A stretch of DNA of 64,000 nt from Moritella sp. Urea-trap-13 (GCF_002836355.1 NZ_PJCA01000035.1:22197-86196); one strand, 5' to 3'. Positions 8,932 to 18,566 are shown, counted from the stretch's first letter. A program made the numbers and translations. The notes: generated from the letters alone by a model not told the origin.

Positions 8932-9480
8932 CTAAGCCGCTTTATCCATTGGCTCGCTGGTGGTGAAGTTGCGCTTGGCAATACCCAGATCTTTCCATAT
9001 CTGCATATGTTCAGGCAGCTGCTGTGGACGTTGATCTGCGGGGATATAAGTCATCACTTTCTCTGGAGAGATTACTTTACCTTTCTGCACAAACACCGCT
9101 TTGACTAAGCTGTAGTTACATAACTTACCATCGGCGACACATTTTTGTTCCAGATAAAAGTATTTCTCATCCCAGCCTAAATAAGTCGTTTCTACATCGA
9201 ATTGCTTAAATAAACGTATTTCTCGAATATAGCCTACCTCAACACCCGCAACGATGAAGTTTAATTTATTCTTTAATAAGGTATTAAACGAATCAGTCTG
9301 GATTGCATGATCCCAACGCGCTTTTTCAAGAAACATCAGATACTTGGCATTGTTAATATGTAAGTTCAGATCGATATGACGAAAGCCAACTCGAAAAGAA
9401 CGGCTGATAGTATCGAAAAATCCTTTTGGATTTTTTTGCTTGTTACGTAGATAAAAGCAACGAATCAATTCACTGATCAT
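8932..9480 (-). CDS. Hotdog-fold thioesterase family protein
   Basis: 182 residues with a 4HBT-type domain (about 28-150). The motif RVGFRHIDLNLHINNAKYLMFLEKARWDH gives the typical Asp/Asn and His residues of acyl-CoA thioesterases, followed by YIREIRLFKQFDVETTYLGWDEKYFYLEQ. The N-terminus (MISELIRCFYLRNKQK) is basic and amphipathic and could associate with membrane. It resembles the THEM6-like subgroup (4HBT_2). The likely substrate is an acyl-CoA, but specificity is unknown. The ATG is preceded by TTGAGGCGTT, a fair ribosome binding site. It converges on the aldo/keto reductase, with 30 bp between them and no clear terminator. Confidence 0.8.
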   Translation of the reverse strand: MISELIRCFYLRNKQKNPKGFFDTISRSFRVGFRHIDLNLHINNAKYLMFLEKARWDHAIQTDSFNTLLKNKLNFIVAGVEVGYIREIRLFKQFDVETTYLGWDEKYFYLEQKCVADGKLCNYSLVKAVFVQKGKVISPEKVMTYIPADQRPQQLPEHMQIWKDLGIAKRNFTTSEPMDKAA

Positions 9481-10190
9481 AACGCCTCAATAATTATGTG
9501 TTTATAGATAATAGAATAAAGAGTCTACTCAGTTCTACAGACTTGTCACTACAAATGTAACCAAAATGTTAATTCTGTAATGGTTTACATTAAAGAAATG
9601 AAATCGAGCAATGTGCTAATACTACCACCGTATAAATAAGGATGAGTAAGCATGGAATAGGTCTATTTAATGATATTTTACATTGTAAATTAAGTTAAAT
9701 GTGCTTGATAAGTATAATACTCTGGGTTTGATGCTGCCTACGTTTTTAATTTGGTGTTATATGCTGTTTGATTCAACTTGCTTTGTATTGGGAAATGTTA
9801 ACTGACTCACAATTATGTTGCTGCTTATAAACTAATTAATATTTAGTTCATTTTCATTTGTTTTTTCTTAATTTGTTAATAACTTTGATTTCATACGTTA
9901 TTTTATTTTATATTGTCAAATTAATCGATTGATTTTAAAGTGAAAAAATAATGTGGGTACAGTGAGTTAGATGGCTTTTTGTTTGCTAAATGTTAATGTT
10001 CGACTTAATCTTAATTATCGATGTGAATTAAGTTGTGATCCAAGTCGATGAAACCAGTCAATAGCATTATCAACTGCCCACTAAGTGATATATTTGTTTC
10101 ATCTTCTGGCGACAAGTCAGTCAGTGAAATAGTTCACTTAAATTCGCAGTTTAACAAGATTAAAATTGTACTTATATAATCGAGGCTTTC
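9481..10190. other. Long AT-rich intergenic region upstream of the porin gene
   Basis: About 710 bp with no convincing coding sequence on either strand. It separates the divergent thioesterase and porin genes. A TGTGATCCAAGTCGAT stretch near 10033 is only half a CRP site. The length suggests a complex porin promoter or an unrecognised small RNA. Confidence 0.6.
10123..10138. promoter_or_regulatory. Inverted repeat upstream of the porin gene
   Basis: AGTGAA and TTCACT arms flank ATAG, about 50 bp before the porin start codon. The position suits an operator. It shares a TGAAA-like core with KdgR-type boxes but is not a full match. Confidence 0.35.
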
Positions 10191-10913
10191 ATGAAAAAAT
10201 TTGCATTAACTCTTCTTTGCGCATCAATCGCTGCACCTGCACTTGCTGGTGGTTCATCTTACGTAACAGGTAATGTTCAAATGCATGACCGTGCTGATTT
10301 CAACGGTTCAGATGTGACATCTACTATCGAAGCGGGTCATACGTTTACAACTGGCACTACAGTTCTAGTGGAGATTGATGGTATTCAACTTGGTAACACT
10401 AACTATGGCGCTAATGGTGAGCAAGGTAGTTCAGCAGCTTCTGCTTACACTACGCTAGGTGTTGAACAATCATTCAGCATTAACGAGAATTTATGGGTAG
10501 CAGCTGGTTACCACCATTTATTACACGACGGTGAAGCTGTTCAATACCGTCCATTAGTTAAAATTGGTTACAACTTCGATAATGGTCTCTCTATCTCTAA
10601 CCGTACTCGTATGCAAATCCAAGCAAATGATACAATCGATGCTGGTGTAGATGTAACAAACGATCAAGTTCGTTTAGATAACAACATTGCTTACCAATTC
10701 AAAGATATGCCTGTGAATGTTAAATACAACAATGTTTATTACGTAAATGATGGTGTTAACAATGACAACTCTATGGAGCATGAATTACGTGCAACCTGGA
10801 CACGTGCTGGTGTTCAACCATACGTTGAATACCGTAACCAAGAGTCTTCAGCGAAAACGAATCCTGGTCACAACAATAACGTGCTTGTTGTAGGTGCATC
10901 TTACGGCTTCTAA
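10191..10913 (+). CDS. KdgM-like outer-membrane porin
   Basis: 240 residues with a clear signal peptide (MKKFALTLLCASIAAPALA). The mature protein is a small barrel of about 12 strands: SSYVTGNVQMHD, STIEAGHTFTTGTTVLVEIDG, LWVAAGYHHLL, YRPLVKIGYNF, and a final VLVVGASYGF. The order and the opening glycine/tyrosine pattern resemble the KdgM oligogalacturonate-specific porin family, which passes acidic oligosaccharides. No sugar-acid catabolic genes lie nearby, so the substrate is not supported by context. Codon use is strongly biased (ACA/GTT/CGT), suggesting high expression. ATG follows ATCGAGGCTTTC. Confidence 0.7.
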   Translation: MKKFALTLLCASIAAPALAGGSSYVTGNVQMHDRADFNGSDVTSTIEAGHTFTTGTTVLVEIDGIQLGNTNYGANGEQGSSAASAYTTLGVEQSFSINENLWVAAGYHHLLHDGEAVQYRPLVKIGYNFDNGLSISNRTRMQIQANDTIDAGVDVTNDQVRLDNNIAYQFKDMPVNVKYNNVYYVNDGVNNDNSMEHELRATWTRAGVQPYVEYRNQESSAKTNPGHNNNVLVVGASYGF

Positions 10914-10951
10914 GTCGTAACGTATAATAAATAGTAAATCCTTTATGTAAA

Positions 10952-10982
10952 ATCCCGCTTATTTGCAGTAAGCGGGATCTTT
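10952..10982 (+). terminator. Rho-independent terminator of the porin gene
   Basis: A perfect 10-bp stem (ATCCCGCTTA with TAAGCGGGAT) and a 7-nt loop are followed by CTTTC and then CTTTT further on. The T run is short. Confidence 0.8.
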
Positions 10983-11022
10983 CGATCTGTCTTTTAAAAT
11001 ATTAAGGAGTAATTGATATAAA

Positions 11023-13065
11023 TCAGGATACTAGGTCGATATTCTTATTCTTATACATTGCCAGATCGGCTTTACGTAACAGCTCATCAATATTAGTATC
11101 ATCTTGTGGATACATACTCACACCTATACTCGCTGTTACGTTTAATACCATATCGTTCACCACATAGGGACGAGATAATTCACTCACCAAACGGTCGAAA
11201 GGTACTTTAATACATTCAGGTGTATCGAGGTGATTAAAGATGATTGCGAATTCGTCACCGCCTAAGCGTGCAACCGTATCGGTTTGACGACTTGCTTCAA
11301 CCATACGCGCGGAAACATCTTTTAATAATTGATCGCCAACATGATGACCATAGGTATCATTCACCGGTTTGAATTTGTTTAAATCTAATAGCAGTAAGCC
11401 AACAGATTTATTGTTTTGTTCTGCCACTTGAATCGCTTCTTCAATACATAATTCAAATTGATTTCGGTTAGCGACACCGGTTAATGGGTCTGTCATCGCG
11501 AGCTTACGGATCTCTGCTTCAGCTGCTCTACGTGCGGTAATATCATGAATAACTGTGGTGTACATGAGTTTATCGCCCACGGTCATTTCGTTAACAGATA
11601 ATTCAATTGGGAAGTGTACGCCGTTAGCACGTAATGCATCTTCTTCGTATACTTTACCTTGGACACTGTCGGTAAATGATTTATTTGCTTGTGGCATGAG
11701 CAGTTTGATATTTCGACCAAGAATATCATCCAGTTCATAATCAAAAATAGCTAATGCAGCTGGGTTCAATGCGACAATTACACCGCGATCATTGGTTGTT
11801 ACAATCGCATGTACAGCAGTATTGATAACCGCCTGTACTTGTGCTTCTGAATCTCGATGTTTCAAGGCATTAGCACTAAAAATTTCTAATGCACGCGCCA
11901 TTTCGCCGATTTCGTTATCTCGGTCGGTGGCAAATATTTTGATGTTAAAGTTACCTTCGGCCAAGGTTTTCATTGCCTTAATGAGCTCTTTAATCGGATT
12001 CATTAAACGGTTACGCATCAGTAGGATGGCTGCAATGATGAAAACAGTGGTAAAGATAACGGTAAACCAAGATAACCAGCTAATCAGTTGGGTGACAAAG
12101 TCTAATGTGGCACTGACGTTGTCAGCACTTTGTTCTATTTGAACCACGATTTCTCGGTCTAATACTGCAAGACCTCGTAATGCCGAAGTGTCGTTAATTT
12201 TTACTTGTTGATCAATATATTGCGGACTTGCATTTTGACTGATTAATTGGCGAATCGTGTCTATTTCTTGTTTGTAGTTATTTAATGTTCTGGTTATATC
12301 TTCAAGCGAGATGTGTTCGGCACTGGTAAGGCCTTGATTGCGATACAGGGCAATCAATTCCTCTGCTTTTACTAAGCAGCCAGCCGCTTCGCTGAGGTAT
12401 GCTTCATCACCACGTAATACCGCATTTTTAAAGTTATGAATAAAGCCGCCGTAACCCAGAGCCGAACGTAACTTAACGGCGAGGTCGGCTTTAGTGATAT
12501 TGGGGCTGTCATCACTCGGATTGTTGATGTGTAATTCACGTTGTAATTCTTGATTTAAGATCTGTAACCCACGCATGGCGAGCGAATCATCAATGATCAC
12601 TTGTTTATCGACGTCAAGCGGCTGTAGCCCTTGACTAAAAAGTAGTTCAGCTTGTATTAGTGCGGCGCTATAAGCATCAACCATGTTTTTAATATCATTC
12701 AAGGCGATTGCTTGTGCGTTGCTTGGCCCTAGCGTATTAAATTGGCTGATAGCGGCATTTACTGCGCCGAGTTTTGCCTGAACGCGTTCAATTCGCCACG
12801 GTTCTGGGCGTAATAAATAGTTTTTAAACTCATGAATAGCACCACCATAACCAAGCGATGAACGTAAGGCACTATCGATTCTGATTTTTTCAGATTTGTT
12901 AGCTTTGTATTCCGTCCATACCGAAGATGCGAGCGAGACATTACTGTTGATGATAATGCTTGAAGCAATAAAGACCAGAGCGGAGAGGGCAAAACCACAG
13001 GTGAAAAATAAACCCATAGTGCTAAGTTTGATATGTTTGAAGAGAGAAATACTGTGGCTACTCAT
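11023..13065 (-). CDS. Membrane diguanylate cyclase with tandem-duplicated sensor, HAMP, PAS and GGDEF domains
   Basis: 680 residues. Membrane segments lie at about 16-38 and 328-350. The periplasmic part is two copies of one module: LGYGGAIHEFKNYLLR (71-86) recurs as LGYGGFIHNFKNAVLR (203-218), and VIIDDSLAMRGLQIL (156-170) recurs as VKINDTSALRGLAVL (288-302), both exactly 132 residues apart. HAMP (350-400), PAS (about 405-515) and GGDEF (520-680) follow. The active motif GGDEF is intact in RLGGDEFAIIF, and RQTD five residues upstream is a canonical RxxD inhibitory site. It should make c-di-GMP and be feedback-inhibited. It is monocistronic. The ligand of the duplicated module is unknown. 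Confidence 0.9.
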   Translation of the reverse strand: MSSHSISLFKHIKLSTMGLFFTCGFALSALVFIASSIIINSNVSLASSVWTEYKANKSEKIRIDSALRSSLGYGGAIHEFKNYLLRPEPWRIERVQAKLGAVNAAISQFNTLGPSNAQAIALNDIKNMVDAYSAALIQAELLFSQGLQPLDVDKQVIIDDSLAMRGLQILNQELQRELHINNPSDDSPNITKADLAVKLRSALGYGGFIHNFKNAVLRGDEAYLSEAAGCLVKAEELIALYRNQGLTSAEHISLEDITRTLNNYKQEIDTIRQLISQNASPQYIDQQVKINDTSALRGLAVLDREIVVQIEQSADNVSATLDFVTQLISWLSWFTVIFTTVFIIAAILLMRNRLMNPIKELIKAMKTLAEGNFNIKIFATDRDNEIGEMARALEIFSANALKHRDSEAQVQAVINTAVHAIVTTNDRGVIVALNPAALAIFDYELDDILGRNIKLLMPQANKSFTDSVQGKVYEEDALRANGVHFPIELSVNEMTVGDKLMYTTVIHDITARRAAEAEIRKLAMTDPLTGVANRNQFELCIEEAIQVAEQNNKSVGLLLLDLNKFKPVNDTYGHHVGDQLLKDVSARMVEASRQTDTVARLGGDEFAIIFNHLDTPECIKVPFDRLVSELSRPYVVNDMVLNVTASIGVSMYPQDDTNIDELLRKADLAMYKNKNIDLVS

Positions 13066-13264
13066 GTTTGCTTATTGCCTTGTAACGCTAAATTTGAATT
13101 GTTGAAATAACATCGGATAGAGTTATTATTAGTTGTGCACAGTGCTCCAAATTAGCGGCTAATTCAATACTATAATTTATATATAGACTCAAAAAGTGGA
13201 GTAAGTTGACATTTAATAAAGTAATCAACTCTAACCATAATAATGTTTATAATTGGTGCTCTAA

Positions 13265-13296
13265 AGGTAACCATCTCTAGTAAGTGATGGTTACCT
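13265..13296 (-). terminator. Hairpin downstream of the DeoR-type regulator
   Basis: Perfect 11-bp arms AGGTAACCATC and GATGGTTACCT with a 10-nt loop. On the minus strand it is followed by only TTTAGAG, so it is a weak intrinsic terminator. Confidence 0.5.
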
Positions 13297-13311
13297 AAAA
13301 TTTGGGGCTAT

Positions 13312-13353
13312 TAGTGTTTATTAAGTAGTGTTTATTAAGTAGTGTTTATTAAG
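13312..13353. repeat. Three tandem copies of a 14-bp unit
   Basis: TAGTGTTTATTAAG is repeated three times without change between the hairpin and the end of the DeoR-type gene. The region is noncoding, and the perfect identity suggests recent slippage. Confidence 0.95.
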
Positions 13354-13366
13354 GCTGACCAGTGTT

Positions 13367-14137
13367 TTAGATTCTCGTTGCGACGACGACTTCAATATTT
13401 TTAGATTCAATAGCGCTACGCTGCTCATTGGTTATATCAGCATCGGTAATCAAGGTACTGATATTATCCCATGCGAGTTCTAAGTTGGGCATCTTACGGC
13501 TGATTTTGTCTGATTCGACCATGACGACGACTTCTCTTGATACTTCAGCCATTACTCGGCTTAGTCCAATTAATTCATTAAACGTGGTGCTGCCTCGTTC
13601 TAAATCAATGCCGTCTGCGCCGATAAATAATTGATCAAAATCGTATGAACGCAGCACTTGCTCGGCAATCTGACCTTGGAATGATTCTGAGTGTGGATCC
13701 CAAGTGCCGCCCGTCATTAATAACGTAGGCTCATTTTCTAAACCATTAAGTGCCGTGGCAACTTGCAGAGAATTAGTCATGGTTATTAAGCCTTTCTTAT
13801 TCGCGAGCTGCTCAATTAAACTGGCAGTGGTGGTGCCACTGTCGATTATAATCCGGTTGTGATCACGGATCCGTAATGCCGCTGCAATGGCAATTTCAGT
13901 TTTGCACTGAGAAACTTTATCGGTTTCAATTTCAGGGAGCAGTTCTTTTGGGATCGGTACTGCGCCACCATAACGACGTAATAATAAACCGTTTTGCTCT
14001 AACGCGGTAAGATCTTTACGGATGGTGACTTCTGATGTTTCAAAACGTTGGGCTAGTTCATCAACGCTGAGTTTACCTTGCTCTTCAAGTAGCTGAATAA
14101 TGGTATGACGACGTTGTTGAGTATTGCGTTTTGACAT
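13367..14137 (-). CDS. DeoR/GlpR-family transcriptional regulator
   Basis: 256 residues. An N-terminal winged helix-turn-helix (RRHTIIQLLEEQGKLSVDELAQRFETSEVTIRKDLTALEQNGLLLRRYGGAV, 8-60) is followed by a sugar-phosphate-sensing domain with the DSGTTTASLIEQL and LFIGADGIDLERG motifs usual for the family. Such proteins generally repress sugar or sugar-alcohol operons and are released by a phosphorylated sugar. No metabolic operon adjoins it, so the regulon cannot be read from context. AgaR/SrlR-like members are the closest in feel. ATG is at 14137. Confidence 0.88.
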   Translation of the reverse strand: MSKRNTQQRRHTIIQLLEEQGKLSVDELAQRFETSEVTIRKDLTALEQNGLLLRRYGGAVPIPKELLPEIETDKVSQCKTEIAIAAALRIRDHNRIIIDSGTTTASLIEQLANKKGLITMTNSLQVATALNGLENEPTLLMTGGTWDPHSESFQGQIAEQVLRSYDFDQLFIGADGIDLERGSTTFNELIGLSRVMAEVSREVVVMVESDKISRKMPNLELAWDNISTLITDADITNEQRSAIESKNIEVVVATRI

Positions 14138-14229
14138 AGTGTGTGTGGTTCATTTATTAAAGATAAGAGCGTAATAATATCATAGATAAACAGCAGCTGT
14201 TATCTATGATATCTGACTGTTCCTTTGTG

Positions 14230-15489
14230 CTAGCAGGGGAAGTATAAATTGTTGCGCTGGAGTAAATTAAACTTTGCTAGGTGCTCAGGAGCTATATTAT
14301 TACTACCTATAGCTTTGGTAATCGTTATATCTTCATCACCACAATGGTGTAAAAGTGGTTGTTTTTTTATCGGTTCAAGCTCGCTGAAGTCGACAATTAG
14401 TGGTTGTCGTAGGCTATCTATAATACTCATCTGTACGAGGGCTTGATTGCTATCATAATTGACGATAGTACCAACTGGGTATATGCCGAGCATTTTAATA
14501 AACTGCTCGAGATAGGTTTTGTTGTAATGCTTATCTGCTTGTTTAAACAACAAGCCAATCGCAAGATGTGGTGAATAACGCTGTTGCGGTAAACTAGCGT
14601 TACACATTTCGTTATAGCGGGTAGCAATAGCAACTAATTGTGCATACTTTGAAATTTTGTCTTGCTTGAAACCACGCGGATAACCGCTACCATCGAACTT
14701 TTCATTGACCTGTAAAATACTATGAATAACGATATCAGGAAGAGCATCAATACCTTGTAGCCTTTGCGCTGCATAGGCTGGGTGTTGTTTAAGGTAATTT
14801 ACTTCTGGTTTGGTCAGTTCAGATCTTTTATTACGAATTGAAGCGGGTACCCATAACATACCAAACTGACTGAGTAAGGCTGTCTGCGTAATGATAGCGA
14901 CATCTTGGGTACTAAAGGCTAGTTGCTTTGCTAAGCGTGTGCTGAGTACCGTCACATTCATCGCGTTTTGATAAAGGCTATCACTTGATATCTCCTCATT
15001 GCATAACACGAAGCTAAAATCATGCTGTTGTTCAGCGGCGATAGTTAACTCACCCGAAAGTAATTCTAATAGCTGCATGGCTTTTTTAGGCTGCAAACTC
15101 AGTTTACTGTAAATATCTTTGAGGATGGTGATCTTGTCTTGATACTTCGAGCGAGTATGGCGGATTTGTTTCCACCAGGCTTGTTGCTGTGATAATTGTG
15201 TTTGCTGCTCTTCTCTTTTTTTGAATACGGCTTGTTGTGCAAATGCCTCAGCCGAGGCTTGGTCATTTTGTGTTGGCTGTAATGATGCTGATGTTGGTGT
15301 CTGCGCTATTTTACTTCGAGATAGATCGACCGAAACTGTCTCTAAGCTGAGATGCTGTAATATTCGTAACTGTTTGGCATCTTTAATTAAAAATGAATTG
15401 AGAATAAAAGGGTGGGATGTCCAACCAATGGGAAGATTAATGTAATGACCTACTTGCAGGTCTTTGATCGCTAATGAGACATTTACCAT
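14230..15489 (-). CDS. DUF3391 / degenerate HD-GYP domain protein
   Basis: 419 residues. DUF3391 occupies about 1-60 (VSLAIKDLQVGHYINLPIGW), then a glutamine-rich coiled-coil linker (70-115), then an HD-GYP fold (about 165-340). Active HD-GYP phosphodiesterases use an early His, the HD pair and an HHE motif to bind metals. Here the early His is Asn175, HD is Ser207-Gln208 (LLSQFGML) and HH is Val261-Asn262. HP (236-237) and GYP (269-271, in DGSGYP) remain. The protein is therefore probably not an active c-di-GMP phosphodiesterase and may bind the nucleotide or a partner. It is monocistronic. The loss of ligands is seen directly; function is inference. Confidence 0.85.
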   Translation of the reverse strand: MVNVSLAIKDLQVGHYINLPIGWTSHPFILNSFLIKDAKQLRILQHLSLETVSVDLSRSKIAQTPTSASLQPTQNDQASAEAFAQQAVFKKREEQQTQLSQQQAWWKQIRHTRSKYQDKITILKDIYSKLSLQPKKAMQLLELLSGELTIAAEQQHDFSFVLCNEEISSDSLYQNAMNVTVLSTRLAKQLAFSTQDVAIITQTALLSQFGMLWVPASIRNKRSELTKPEVNYLKQHPAYAAQRLQGIDALPDIVIHSILQVNEKFDGSGYPRGFKQDKISKYAQLVAIATRYNEMCNASLPQQRYSPHLAIGLLFKQADKHYNKTYLEQFIKMLGIYPVGTIVNYDSNQALVQMSIIDSLRQPLIVDFSELEPIKKQPLLHHCGDEDITITKAIGSNNIAPEHLAKFNLLQRNNLYFPC

Positions 15490-15710
15490 TATTTACCTTT
15501 GCTTATCTAAATCCGTTTATATAAATAGAGTTAAATATCGTGACTTGTTTATTGAAAATGCAGTTGAAATAATTATAGGGGATAAATTTAGGCTTATCAA
15601 AGTTAAATATGTGAGGTGTGGGCTAGTTATCTTTTCGCGGATTTTATTATTAATAATTAGATTTTAGGCTGGCATAAATAAATATAATGTTATTACTGTA
15701 TACATAATAA

Positions 15711-15763
15711 AAAAGTGTGGAGTATAAGGTTGTTTAATAAAACCTTAAAAACCACACCTTTTT
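15711..15763. terminator. Bidirectional terminator in the adhE / HD-GYP gap
   Basis: Nested inverted repeats (GTGTGG with CCACAC, and AAGGTT with AACCTT) have A-rich flank on one side and T5 on the other, so the structure reads as a terminator both ways. The rest of 15490-15815 is AT-rich and holds the promoter side of the HD-GYP gene. Confidence 0.65.
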
Positions 15764-15766
15764 AGG

Positions 15767-15799
15767 TAATAGCTATCACGCTGTTGGTGATAACTATTA
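15767..15799 (-). terminator. Hairpin just past the adhE stop
   Basis: 13-bp arms (TAATAGCTATCAC with GTGATAACTATTA, one mismatch) and a 7-nt loop lie 17 bp downstream of adhE, followed on the minus strand by the larger hairpin at 15711-15763. The two in series likely end the adhE transcript. Confidence 0.6.
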
Positions 15800-15815
15800 T
15801 TGTATTACTTCACGA

Positions 15816-18461
15816 CTATTTTTTTACTGTTTCTTTTGTAGCCGCTTTTTTTTCTATGTTATAACTTTCTTGGTAATCATGACCGTAGTAAGAAGCAAGT
15901 AATAGTGCTTTTAACTCGCTGATTAATGGGTAACGTGGGTTAGCACCAGTACATTGGTCATCGAATGCTTCGATTGCTAGTTGGTCTACTTTAGCAAGGA
16001 AATCTGCTTCGTTAACACCTGCAGCTTGAATTGACTTAGGAATGTCTAAATCAGTTTTCAGTTCGTCTAACCAGTTTAGTAGTGCGTTAACTTTGTCAGC
16101 TGTTTTACCTTCACGGAAACCTAAGTGCTCAGCAACTTCAGCGTAACGAGCACGTGCTTTCGGACGGTCATATTGTGAGAATGCAGCTTGTTTAGTTGGC
16201 ATGTCAGTGGCGTTATAACGAATAACGTTCGTGATAAGTAGTGCATTTGCTAAACCGTGTGGAATATGGAATTCAGCACCAATTTTGTGTGCCATTGAGT
16301 GACAAACACCCAAGAAAGCATTCGCAAAGGCGATACCAGCAATCGTTGCGCCATTGTGTACTTTTTCACGTGCGACTGGGTCTTTAGCACCATTTTTGTA
16401 AGAACTTGGTAGGTATTCTTTCAATAATTTCATTGCTTGTAGTGCTTGGCCATCAGAGTACTCGTTCGCTAGAATTGAAACATAAGCTTCAAGTGCGTGA
16501 GTTACTGCATCGTAACCACCAAAGGCAGTTAGTGATTTTGGCATGTTCATTACTAGATTTGCATCAATAACAGCCATGTTTGGTGTTAGTTCGTAATCGG
16601 CAATTGGGTATTTTTGACCTGTTATTTCATCTGTTACTACAGCGAACGGTGTTACTTCAGAACCAGTACCAGACGTTGTTGTAACTGCAACTAACTTCGC
16701 TTTGATACCCATTTTAGGGAACTTGTAGATACGTTTACGAATATCCATAAAGCGCATTGCAAGGTCTTCGAAGTGTGCTTCTGGATGTTCGTACATTACC
16801 CACATGATCTTCGCTGCATCCATTGGTGAACCACCACCAAATGCAATGATAACATCAGGTTGGAAGCTGTTCATCACAGCCACACCTTTTTTCACAATGG
16901 CAAGTGTTGGATCTGCTTCTACATCGTAAAAGACTTCAGTATCAATACCTTTTTCTTTTAAGATTGCAACTAAATCATCAACATAACCGTTATTGAATAG
17001 GAATTTATCCGTTACGATACAAGCACGTTTTTTACCAACTAGGTCATCCATTGCAATTGGTAATGAACCTCGGCGGAAGTAGATTGATTCTGGAAGTTTA
17101 TGCCACAACATATTTTCAGCTCGCTTTGCCACAGTCTTTTTATTCATAAGGTGCTTAGGACCTACGTTTTCAGAGATAGAGTTACCACTCCATGAACCAC
17201 AACCTAGCGTTAGTGATGGTGCTAAACCGAAGTTGTATAAATCACCGATACCACCTTGCGAACTTGGTTGGTTAATCAAGATACGGGCAGTTTTCATTCT
17301 ATCGCCGAAGTCTTTAATACGATCTTCATTTGCATCTTGGTCTGTGTAGATGCCAGAAGTATGACCGATACCACCAATTTCAACCATAGTGATTGCTTGT
17401 TCTACTGCGTGATTGTAATCACGAGCACGGAACATACCTAAAGTTGGAGATAGTTTTTCGTGAGCGAATGCATCATCAATGTGTACTTCAGGGCCTTCAC
17501 CAATGAGAACTTTAGTGAACGGAGGCACTTTAATACCAGCCATTTCAGCAATCTTAATCGCAGATTGGCCAACAATTGCAGGATTCATGTTGCCATTGAT
17601 TAATACTATTTCGCGTACTTTATCAGCTTCTTTCTTCGATAAGATGTAACCGCCGTGTGTAATGAAGCGTGCTTTTACAGCGTCATATACTTCGTCAACT
17701 ACAATAACTGCTTGCTCTGAAGCACATACTACGCCGTTATCGAATGTTTTTGACATTAAGATAGAAGATACAGCGCGTTTAACGTCTGCAGTTTCATCAA
17801 TAACAATCGGTGTATTACCAGCACCAACACCAATAGCAGGTTTACCTGATGAGTAAGCTGCTTTAACCATGCCTGGACCACCAGTTGCAAGGATAAGATT
17901 GATATCTGCGTGCTGCATTAATGCATTTGATAGTTCAACTGAAGGTTCATCAATCCAACCAATAATGTTTGCTGGTGCACCAGCTGCTATAGCTGCGTCT
18001 AAGACTATTTTAGCCGCCGTGTTCGTTGCATTTTTTGCACGAGGGTGTGGCGAGAAGATAATAGCATTACGTGTTTTCAGTGAAATTAATGATTTAAAGA
18101 TTGCGGTAGATGTTGGGTTTGTCGTTGGAACGATACCACAAATGATACCAACTGGTTCTGCTATCGTAATCGTACCGAATACATTATCTTCAGCGACAAT
18201 ACCGCAAGTAAGATCATCTTTATATTTGTTGTAGATGTATTCAGATGCAAAATGGTTTTTAGTTACTTTATCTTCTAATACACCCATGCCTGATTCTTCA
18301 ACAGCCATTTGCGCTAGCGGGATACGTGATGTAGAAGCAGCAAGTGCTGCTGCACGGAAAATCTTATCAACTTGTTCTTGATTAAATGTAGCGAATTCTT
18401 GTTGTGCTGCTTTCACTTTAGCAACCATTGCATTTAGTGTTTCAATATTTTTAACAGTCAT
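15816..18461 (-). CDS. adhE: Bifunctional acetaldehyde-CoA / alcohol dehydrogenase
   Basis: 881 residues, close to E. coli AdhE (891). The N-terminal half is a CoA-acylating aldehyde dehydrogenase with its catalytic Cys in DNGVVCASEQAV (about 245). The C-terminal half is an iron-dependent alcohol dehydrogenase with the NAD motif GGGSPMDAAKIMW and metal-binding histidines in HSMAHKIGAEFHIPHGLANALL. It reduces acetyl-CoA to ethanol with two NADH in fermentation and forms filaments (spirosomes) in characterised species. The ATG follows AAGGGAAAATT. An FNR-like site lies about 105 bp upstream, consistent with anaerobic induction. The tail (NIEKKAATKETVKK) is lysine-rich. It is monocistronic. Confidence 0.97.
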   Translation of the reverse strand: MTVKNIETLNAMVAKVKAAQQEFATFNQEQVDKIFRAAALAASTSRIPLAQMAVEESGMGVLEDKVTKNHFASEYIYNKYKDDLTCGIVAEDNVFGTITIAEPVGIICGIVPTTNPTSTAIFKSLISLKTRNAIIFSPHPRAKNATNTAAKIVLDAAIAAGAPANIIGWIDEPSVELSNALMQHADINLILATGGPGMVKAAYSSGKPAIGVGAGNTPIVIDETADVKRAVSSILMSKTFDNGVVCASEQAVIVVDEVYDAVKARFITHGGYILSKKEADKVREIVLINGNMNPAIVGQSAIKIAEMAGIKVPPFTKVLIGEGPEVHIDDAFAHEKLSPTLGMFRARDYNHAVEQAITMVEIGGIGHTSGIYTDQDANEDRIKDFGDRMKTARILINQPSSQGGIGDLYNFGLAPSLTLGCGSWSGNSISENVGPKHLMNKKTVAKRAENMLWHKLPESIYFRRGSLPIAMDDLVGKKRACIVTDKFLFNNGYVDDLVAILKEKGIDTEVFYDVEADPTLAIVKKGVAVMNSFQPDVIIAFGGGSPMDAAKIMWVMYEHPEAHFEDLAMRFMDIRKRIYKFPKMGIKAKLVAVTTTSGTGSEVTPFAVVTDEITGQKYPIADYELTPNMAVIDANLVMNMPKSLTAFGGYDAVTHALEAYVSILANEYSDGQALQAMKLLKEYLPSSYKNGAKDPVAREKVHNGATIAGIAFANAFLGVCHSMAHKIGAEFHIPHGLANALLITNVIRYNATDMPTKQAAFSQYDRPKARARYAEVAEHLGFREGKTADKVNALLNWLDELKTDLDIPKSIQAAGVNEADFLAKVDQLAIEAFDDQCTGANPRYPLISELKALLLASYYGHDYQESYNIEKKAATKETVKK

Positions 18462-18566
18462 AATTTTCCCTTAAAACTAATTTGAAATCTTAAAAAGTAT
18501 TTACAAAGTGTTACCTCTTAGTGAATACCTTTGATTTGAATTATAGGTACTCTTGAGGATTAAAAA

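Noticed and set aside
10031..10050. TGTGATCCAAGTCGAT as a CRP site upstream of the porin
   Set aside because: Only the left half matches TGTGA; the right half lacks TCACA, so it falls short of a supported site.
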